Part shown: positions 59,491 to 64,000 of the stretch, piece by piece
Numbering within the stretch: the first letter of the stretch is position 1
Layout: the number at the start of each line of letters is the position of its first letter
Assembly: GCF_003314975.1 (NCBI RefSeq)
Contig: NZ_QNRF01000006.1
Span: forward strand, 153,458 to 217,457
Source of the DNA: Marinomonas aquiplantarum
Lineage (GTDB): Bacteria > Pseudomonadota > Gammaproteobacteria > Pseudomonadales > Marinomonadaceae
DNA: 64,000 nt
Reading direction: 5' to 3'
Program-made: the position numbers and the translations under genes
The notes under the pieces: generated by a model
Databases searched by the model: none
What the model saw: the letters and a program-made list of their open reading frames with translations, nothing else
What the model was told of the DNA's origin: nothing

Positions 59491-60186
59491 CTAATTATTC
59501 TTGGAAAACCACGCATGCACAAAACCCGCTTGATAAAATGGCACGGGAGAATGGAAACCACCCTGCTCGATAATTGACACCACCTCATCTGGCGGCAAAA
59601 TGGCCACGTCTTTTGCCCATGTTTTATGTACTTTTTCTATGGCGCCAGCGGGAACGTTTGCAGCATGCAGCATATTGACCCAAACCTTGAGCAAAGCGTC
59701 ATATTCCGCTGAACCAACAGATGAGGATAAGTCCGCGCTAACCAAGATAGCTTGGCTTTTTAATCGTTCTGATATGGCACGGAAAAATTGCGCACGGGCT
59801 TTCTTATCAAGAATAAACTGAGACACCATAAAACAAGTCGCCGCATCATGAAGTTCCATATCGGGTAATGTTTCCACATAACCTTCATGAAACGTACAGC
59901 GAGAAATAAAGCCTTCTTGTTCGGCTCTTTGGCGACATACATCCAACATGGCAGCGGATGGCTCAACAGCGGTAAAGCGCCAATTAGGAAATCGGCTTGC
60001 TAAATAAGAAAGCTCAACACCAGCGCCTAAACCAACGCAGAGTATTTGAGCAGACTCAGGTAAATCCGACAAAATCCACTCAAGCTGAAAGTAAAGCCCC
60101 TCGTGAACGGGTCCCAACTTCTTTTGCTGTTCTTCATAAACACTCGCCTGCTTGTCAAAAACGGCGTTTAGCTCTTCTTGATTCAT
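59491..60186 (-). CDS. class I SAM-dependent methyltransferase
   Basis: The 231-residue protein has motif I (LCVGLGAGVELSYLA), FTAVEPSAAMLDVC as motif II and CFMVSQFIL as the later motif, all of the class I methyltransferase fold. The substrate is unknown. ATG 60186 gives the N-terminus MNQEELNAVFDKQA; GGAG is nine bases upstream. It lies just outside the left edge of the cassette array and its codon use looks like the rest of the chromosome. Confidence 0.85.
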   Translation of the reverse strand: MNQEELNAVFDKQASVYEEQQKKLGPVHEGLYFQLEWILSDLPESAQILCVGLGAGVELSYLASRFPNWRFTAVEPSAAMLDVCRQRAEQEGFISRCTFHEGYVETLPDMELHDAATCFMVSQFILDKKARAQFFRAISERLKSQAILVSADLSSSVGSAEYDALLKVWVNMLHAANVPAGAIEKVHKTWAKDVAILPPDEVVSIIEQGGFHSPVPFYQAGFVHAWFSKNN

Positions 60187-60280
60187 GTTACATGGACTCC
60201 AAAACCGTATCACGACCACAGCACACGCGGATTATATTCGAGGCAAAACCATTAAAGGCACCAGAGCCCCCAATTATTTT

Positions 60281-60287
60281 GTTAGCT
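60281..60287 (-). other. truncated attC (R'' end only) after the HNH gene
   Basis: Right after the HNH stop codon the minus strand reads AGCTAACAAAA, which is an R''-type end. The L'', L' and R' parts are absent and chromosomal-looking sequence leading to the methyltransferase follows. This marks the left boundary of the array. Confidence 0.55.
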
Positions 60288-60664
60288 TACTTTGCGAACA
60301 CAATTTGTCTGAATAAACATATATCACTTAACATTTGGGTTCTACGTTTAATACCATATTCTCGAACTATGCTAATTAACTCTTGTCTTGTAGGGTTCTC
60401 AGAAGTTGATTCACAAGCAGGATTCCAGCGCCCTTTGATGTTCACATTACAAGTTTTACAAGATATGGCGATATTATCATTAATATCCTCGCCGCCTTTA
60501 GATAAAGGAATAATATGATCTTTTTACCACTCTTTATAATTTTCAACAGAAACTAATAAATCTTTATCGCAATACTCACATTTAAATCCGGCTCTAATTC
60601 CGAGGATTACATCATTCTCACCCCACTGACCAGTATTAACTAATGCTTCAATAATTTTATTCAT
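60287..60664 (-). pseudogene. HNH endonuclease cassette gene with an in-frame stop
   Basis: A 126-codon frame from ATG 60664 encodes an HNH nuclease: CEYC (residues 29-32), then DHIIPLSKGG with the catalytic His, the Asn in EDINDN, and CKTCN. A single TAA at 60524-60526 (codon 47, between KEW and KDH) breaks it just before the DH. One base change from CAA or GAA would explain it, so the gene is probably inactive. The two halves are both too short for a complete nuclease. Confidence 0.8.
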
Positions 60665-60680
60665 GCAAATTCCTTTTGTA

Positions 60681-60746
60681 AGCTAACGCCGCGCTCTGCG
60701 GAGAGTGAGCGCAGCGAACGATTCCGACAAGAGCGCTTTGTTATGT
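60681..60746 (-). other. attC site 1
   Basis: R' is at 60681-60687 (GTTAGCT on the minus strand) and R'' at 60740-60746 (ACATAAC). The arms pair as AACGC..CGCTCT with AGAGCG..GTT. The stop codon of the DUF2834 gene lies within R''. Confidence 0.75.
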
Positions 60747-61064
60747 GTTGCTTTCAATTTGAACCTGCCTCAAATAGAGAAATAATGGCAACCCAAGAGA
60801 AACACCAACACTTAATGTAGCTAGAGCTGGAAGCCATAATTTTTCCATTTGTAGACGCTTACCTTCAGCAAAAATGAAAACAAATAAAACCACGGCAGAC
60901 ACGATCACGTCCATGCCAAAGAAACCCCCAATTTTTGTTGAGAATAGTTCTTTAAAGAAGAGTTGAAAATCAAGTCCGTTTTCAATTAGCCACGGCATAA
61001 GCTGAGATAGAGGTAATAAAGTACCTAATACGCATAATAATAAAAAAGTCGTTTTTAGATTCAT
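60741..61064 (-). CDS. DUF2834 membrane protein (cassette E)
   Basis: The 107-residue protein has three transmembrane segments: at the N-terminus, around MDVIVSAVVLFVFIFAEGKR, and at the end near LGLPLFLYLR. The EGKR after the second helix and PLFLYLR are the DUF2834 signature. The function of the family is unknown. Its TAA stop overlaps the attC R'' box. Confidence 0.8.
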   Translation of the reverse strand: MNLKTTFLLLCVLGTLLPLSQLMPWLIENGLDFQLFFKELFSTKIGGFFGMDVIVSAVVLFVFIFAEGKRLQMEKLWLPALATLSVGVSLGLPLFLYLRQVQIESNT

Positions 61065-61086
61065 TATTGGTACTCTTCTTTTTCAC

Positions 61087-61204
61087 ACATAACGCCCCGC
61101 TTAGGGGCAAAAATACGCAGGCTAAAATTAGGAGCGAAGCGACTGGGGCCTGCGTGTTTTTGTCCCAGTGAGCGCCAGCGAACGACTACAGCGGATTGTT
61201 ATAT
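61087..61204 (-). other. attC site 2
   Basis: R' is at 61087-61093 (GTTATGT) and R'' at 61198-61204 (ATATAAC). Inner arms GCAGGC and GCCTGC and CGCTTCGCTCC are seen. The coding frame of cassette D reads 12 bases past R''. Confidence 0.78.
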
Positions 61205-61890
61205 TTTTTGCTGATACTAACTGTTATCTTGCTAGAAACATATTCGACTGCTACCACGTTTAAAAGGTATTGATTCTCCCCTAGAGTAAATTGGAATTGG
61301 TCGCCTGGGTAAACTCTTTTGGCTTCTGTTTTACCATTAACTGAAAATCTAATGTCTCCTGCACCAGTTACGGTTAGGTTTTCAACGCCAAAAACAACAA
61401 CGCCATCAAAACCATTCCAGCTTCTACCTAATGGTATATCTTCCTTTTCAACAATGTACTTTGAAGTGTAAGTTGCCAGTCTCTTTTCCAATTCCAGATT
61501 AGATTTCTTTAATTTCGCAAAATCTTCTACTAAATTTTCTGAAACTGTATTTTGGCTAATACTTTTGAGCTCTGTTACTAAGCTAATAAGCTTCTCGTTC
61601 TCCTCAGATAGCTCTTTATTCTGCGCAGTTAGATCTTCAACTTCTTTTTTGTCTTTGAATGGTTTGTATGAAAGCTGAACTTTAAGAACGTTGATTTGAT
61701 CATTTATCGACTTGATTCTTTCTTCTTTGACATTTATCAGTTGTTCTTTGCTATGCAATTGAGTGTCTTTCTCCACCAAAATAAAGTTTTGATACATTAC
61801 ACTCATTGCGATCACTCCAAGAATAAACGACGTTAATCTTCCGGAAATGTCATTCTTGATAAATTGAATAAACTTCTCAACTACTTCCAC
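61186..61890 (-). CDS. membrane-anchored coiled-coil protein (cassette D)
   Basis: The 234-residue protein has one N-terminal transmembrane helix (SFILGVIAMSVMYQNFI), then a coiled coil from about residue 35 to 140 (rich in Glu, Lys, Leu and Asn). A C-terminal beta-rich domain follows, around DGVVVFGVENLTVTGAGDIRF. I do not recognise the family; the layout is that of a bitopic protein with a periplasmic sensor or binding domain. Its last residues are encoded inside the attC site. Confidence 0.65.
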   Translation of the reverse strand: MEVVEKFIQFIKNDISGRLTSFILGVIAMSVMYQNFILVEKDTQLHSKEQLINVKEERIKSINDQINVLKVQLSYKPFKDKKEVEDLTAQNKELSEENEKLISLVTELKSISQNTVSENLVEDFAKLKKSNLELEKRLATYTSKYIVEKEDIPLGRSWNGFDGVVVFGVENLTVTGAGDIRFSVNGKTEAKRVYPGDQFQFTLGENQYLLNVVAVEYVSSKITVSISKKYNNPL

Positions 61891-61918
61891 ATTAATACCT
61901 TGCTAGAAAATCCCATAA

Positions 61919-62032
61919 ATATAACGCCACTGTAATGGGCATTTTTTGTGTAGTGGAGTTTTGCGGTAAAGTGGCGAAGCCACCGCAAAATGGAGCGAAG
62001 CAAAAAATGTCCGATTGACAGTTTTGTTAGGT
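61919..62032 (-). other. attC site 3
   Basis: R' is at 61919-61925 (GTTATAT) and R'' at 62026-62032 (ACCTAAC). Long arms around GGACATTTTTTGCTTCGC and AAAAAATGCCC pair. The stop codon of the VOC gene lies in R''. Confidence 0.8.
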
Positions 62033-62401
62033 TTTTTCACTATTTTGCCCTATTCTCCAAAGGATACCGCTTGGATCAATGAGCACAAAATCTCTCATTC
62101 CCCATGGTTGGTCTTGAGGAGGAACCGTTTTAATGCTGTATTTCTCAGCGATATTTTTTTCGAAAATGTGTTTCCACCAACTATCCAAATCCTCAACTAG
62201 TAAATGCATCATAAAATTATCAGCTAGCTCTTGGACGTAATAATTTTGTAGAAGAAAGCTTGTATTACCTGTATGAAAATAGGCTAGTTCATCTGATGAC
62301 CAAGGCATTTCAAAACCTAAGTCATGGTAAAAGGACTTTGACAGCTCAAAATCCTTTGAGGGTACGAATGCTTTTAACTCTACAGTTTTAAGATTAGTCA
62401 T
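62027..62401 (-). CDS. VOC/glyoxalase-bleomycin-resistance protein (cassette C)
   Basis: The 124-residue protein begins LKTVELKAFVPSKDFELSKSFY and continues GFEMPWSSDELAYFHTGNTSFLLQ, with GMRDFVLIDPSGILW at the end, which is the full VOC pattern. VOC genes are common integron cassettes, sometimes for drug binding; a resistance role is not shown. ATG 62401 has AAGAG upstream and is preferred to the TTG two codons earlier. Confidence 0.82.
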   Translation of the reverse strand: MTNLKTVELKAFVPSKDFELSKSFYHDLGFEMPWSSDELAYFHTGNTSFLLQNYYVQELADNFMMHLLVEDLDSWWKHIFEKNIAEKYSIKTVPPQDQPWGMRDFVLIDPSGILWRIGQNSEKT

Positions 62402-62417
62402 TTTCAACTCTTGATAA

Positions 62418-62514
62418 GCCTAACGCCCGATTAACGGGTAAAAAATTGCGGGCTAAAATTGAGCGAAGCGAATAGCCCACAAGTTTTTTATCCCTGTTTA
62501 ATTGCTTGTTAGAG
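62418..62514 (-). other. attC site 4
   Basis: R' is GTTAGGC (62418-62424), a perfect match to GTTRRRY. R'' is at 62508-62514 (CTCTAAC). Arms GGGATAAAAAA and TTTTTTACCC, and GGGCTA and TAGCCC, pair. This is the clearest attC of the array. Confidence 0.88.
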
Positions 62515-62517
62515 CTA

Positions 62518-62970
62518 CTAGCCACCAAAGCCTAATAAAACGCCCCCACCAGACATAGAATTTCCTGAAAAGGAACCGTTTGGCATATTCATGTTATTAG
62601 CATCACCATAAAGATTTAAGCCTATCGGCCTCAGATCCATATTTTCCACAACAGCTTCTCTATTTGATACATTCCGAACTTTCAATACTTGCTTACCTTG
62701 GATGGTGATAATTATTGAGCCTTCAATTTCTTTAACCTCGACAGCAGGAAACTTTGAAACTGAATTTTCAACGACTGAAACAAACTCCATTTTTTCAGGA
62801 TTACTGAACGCTTGTAGCCAAACTTGTGGTTTTTCCCCGTAACCAATAATTAAAGGTAATGCTCCTGCTAATTCAACCAAGTGCCCACCACCAATTAATG
62901 AGTTACTACAGATAGTTAGCTTTTCGTATGGCTGATATGAAGATGGGAGATTATTTCTTGTATAAGTCAT
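62518..62970 (-). CDS. hypothetical protein, second gene of two-gene cassette B
   Basis: The 150-residue protein starts MTYTRNNLPSSYQPYEK, with GGGAGAAAACGA upstream of ATG 62970; the frame extends further upstream but without a start signal and over the previous gene. It has a hydrophobic stretch LVELAGALPLIIGYG, a middle of beta-strands (IIITIQGKQVLKV), and a Gly/Asn/Met-rich C-terminal end that finishes with VLLGFGG. I recognise no family. It follows the first gene of the cassette by 20 bases. Confidence 0.62.
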   Translation of the reverse strand: MTYTRNNLPSSYQPYEKLTICSNSLIGGGHLVELAGALPLIIGYGEKPQVWLQAFSNPEKMEFVSVVENSVSKFPAVEVKEIEGSIIITIQGKQVLKVRNVSNREAVVENMDLRPIGLNLYGDANNMNMPNGSFSGNSMSGGGVLLGFGG

Positions 62971-62990
62971 TCGTTTTCTCCCGATACAAC

Positions 62991-63380
62991 TTATCTTTGT
63001 TTTGGAGCCGTATTGAAGTGTTCTTTGATCTCTTTCATTACTCGTTTTCTGTCGTTTGGCAGAGCCAAACCTACTATATATAGAATGATGGAAATAGCGA
63101 CACCTGCACCTAATGCAATCCACTCTCCAATGTAAATCTGTTGTTCTACTCCAGCTAAAGTTGTTGCACCTTTACCCAAGATGTTAAATCCAAAACCCAC
63201 AGTAGCCAACAAAATGCTATTAGCCCAATTAAATGTTACAGGTTTACCATTTTTGATATGCTCAAAATCCAAAGCTGTCAATGGATAGTCTGCCTGCCAC
63301 GTACCTATGCTAGCTCCAGATATCAATCCGTGAACTGGTATCGTTTCACTTATTTGTTGATTCTCGATTCGACTACTCAT
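62991..63380 (-). CDS. hypothetical two-helix membrane protein, first gene of cassette B
   Basis: The 129-residue protein has a soluble N-terminal part (about 50 residues), two transmembrane helices (near SILLATVGFGFNILG and WIALGAGVAISIILYIVGLAL) and a basic C-terminal tail. It begins with ATG 63380 and GGAATT upstream. No family is recognised. Its short spacing to the downstream gene shows that both are translated from one message. Confidence 0.6.
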   Translation of the reverse strand: MSSRIENQQISETIPVHGLISGASIGTWQADYPLTALDFEHIKNGKPVTFNWANSILLATVGFGFNILGKGATTLAGVEQQIYIGEWIALGAGVAISIILYIVGLALPNDRKRVMKEIKEHFNTAPKQR

Positions 63381-63411
63381 TCATAATTCCATGCCGATAT
63401 AGTTTATGTAG

Positions 63412-63488
63412 CTCTAACGCCGCCAGCAGGGGTGACAAAACCAAGCAAAGCGGCGGTTTTGGCATCCCTCTGGCTGGCCTTGTTAATT
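63412..63488 (-). other. attC site 5
   Basis: R' is at 63412-63418 (GTTAGAG) and R'' at 63482-63488 (AATTAAC). The arms GGCCAGCCAGAGGG and CCCTGCTGGCGGC pair imperfectly, as expected. The stop codon of cassette A lies in R''. Confidence 0.8.
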
Positions 63489-63854
63489 GTTTATAATCTT
63501 GAATGCTTGTTTAAAGAAAACCTCAAATACTGCTGTTTGTAAGAGCAGAGAGAAGATTATATAGACGGCCATATTGAACTTTTTCGATGCGAGAATTGCC
63601 AAAACGCCCTGCATGAAGTTTAAAACTGCTAATAGGAAACCGCTTAGGCAGATTACAATGCCGAGAACAACCTCAGAATAGGGAACTGATAGCAAAGAGC
63701 TTATCGGTTCGCCTTTCGCGATTATTACTCCTAATGCAAATACTAGTGCTGATAGCCCAATGTTTCTGATGTTATCGAAAACAAACTTTAATGTGACATC
63801 CTTTTCTTGTACGCGGATGAACTGAGGATAGTTATCCGGGTTGAAATCCTTCAT
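63483..63854 (-). CDS. hypothetical membrane protein (cassette A)
   Basis: The 123-residue protein begins MKDFNPDNYPQF and has three to four transmembrane helices (near GLSALVFALGVII, EVVLGIVICLSGFLLAVL and VYIIFSLLLQTAVFEVF). I start it at ATG 63854 with GGAG upstream, because the longer frame begins inside the IS end. No family is recognised. Its upstream attC is missing, as the insertion sequence begins 18 bases before the start codon. Confidence 0.65.
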   Translation of the reverse strand: MKDFNPDNYPQFIRVQEKDVTLKFVFDNIRNIGLSALVFALGVIIAKGEPISSLLSVPYSEVVLGIVICLSGFLLAVLNFMQGVLAILASKKFNMAVYIIFSLLLQTAVFEVFFKQAFKIINN

Positions 63855-63872
63855 TTTTACTCCTTGTTTGGT

Positions 63873-64000
63873 TGTAGTGGTCAAGTAAAACTGGCCACGG
63901 TTATATTTCAGTACAGTTCTTCCGCTCTATTAGGTGACATCATGTTGTTGTACTGATGCGGCCTTATTGGACAGAAGTAGCCGACTATATAATCTGTGAT
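63873..64000 (-). mobile_element. end of an IS3-like insertion sequence (partial)
   Basis: TGTAGTGGTCAAGTAAAACT at 63873 starts with TG and looks like a terminal inverted repeat, containing GTGGTCA and the reverse-related TGGCCAC. A transposase C-terminus in the following sequence ends 35 bases inside. The other end and the target duplication are outside the window. Confidence 0.7.
63908..64000 (-). CDS. IS3-type transposase, C-terminal fragment (partial)
   Basis: Thirty residues are visible in the frame that ends in TGA at 63908-63910. DYIVGYF, RPHQYN and MSPNRAEELY match the end of rve-type (OrfB) transposases of the IS3 family. The catalytic DDE residues lie beyond the edge. Confidence 0.75.
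   Translation of the reverse strand: MTDYIVGYFCPIRPHQYNNMMSPNRAEELY

Larger units (their letters stand above)
60281..63872 (-). mobile_element. integron-type gene cassette array (no integrase in window)
   Basis: Six short units, each a gene or gene pair ending in an attC-like site, are all transcribed leftwards. Five sites share the attC ends: RYYYAAC-like R'' at the gene end and GTTRRRY-like R' after an imperfect stem, with the R' reading GCGTTA plus variable bases. The sites are 66 to 118 bases long and otherwise unrelated in sequence, as for attC. The DNA is visibly more AT-rich than the neighbouring chromosome. The integrase and attI, if present, would lie beyond the IS at the right edge. 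Confidence 0.85.

Noticed and set aside
59997..60518. Plus-strand frame of 173 codons
   Set aside because: It runs antisense through the start of the methyltransferase and the HNH gene, has no ribosome-binding site and its product has no fold-like pattern.

Overview
The window looks like a chromosomal segment of a marine gammaproteobacterium of the Oceanospirillales type, most likely Marinomonas or a close relative. This is judged from protein resemblance and from the conserved miaB-ybeZ-ybeY-ybeX-lnt-leuS-lptE-holA order. No rRNA, tRNA or CRISPR array was recognised.

Region 1 (1-12.2 kb) is housekeeping. It holds the end of an OmpA-like gene, an exported barrel-like protein, tRNA modification (miaB), the PhoH-like/YbeY/CorC/Lnt cluster for ribosome maturation and lipoprotein acylation, leucyl-tRNA synthetase, the LPS-assembly lipoprotein LptE, DNA polymerase III delta, and a 2OG-Fe(II) oxygenase.

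Region 2 (12.3-32.2 kb) is mixed metabolism and membrane functions. It includes a flavin-reductase-like protein, a very unusual three-part protein (cyclic-nucleotide-binding domains + acyltransferase-like + SGNH hydrolase), dapA with a long structured leader, an oxaloacetate-decarboxylase-type enzyme, a Na+/H+ antiporter, an RsbQ/KAI2-type hydrolase, a homocysteine methyltransferase, the PqiABC lipid-transport operon, several membrane proteins, a 50-residue lipoprotein, RluF and a cupin.

Region 3 (32.2-47.1 kb) starts with a 0.7 kb AT-rich gap carrying a tandem repeat, followed by a porin-like gene. Then come nadE, a four-gene minor pseudopilin operon, pabB, a NUDIX hydrolase, a LysR DNA-binding domain without an effector domain, a dGTPase, LysE exporters, acetyltransferases, and a soluble chemoreceptor fused to a solute-binding domain.

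Region 4 (47.3-55.5 kb) is an amino-sugar catabolism locus. The nagB-nagK-nagA operon (deaminase, kinase, deacetylase) faces an ABC sugar importer (binding protein, two permeases, ATPase) and a GntR/HutC regulator across a shared promoter region. Together they would import GlcNAc or a small chitooligosaccharide, phosphorylate it, deacetylate it and feed it to fructose-6-phosphate.

Region 5 (55.5-64 kb) is accessory. It has an acetyltransferase, a glyoxalase-like protein, an ABC exporter half-transporter next to a palindromic repeat, and a methyltransferase. From about 60.28 kb to the right edge lies an integron-type gene cassette array: six cassettes, all reading leftwards, with five complete attC sites and one truncated one. 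It carries a two-gene cassette of unknown function and an HNH nuclease gene broken by a stop codon. An IS3-like element interrupts the array at 63.87 kb; any integrase gene would lie beyond the right edge.
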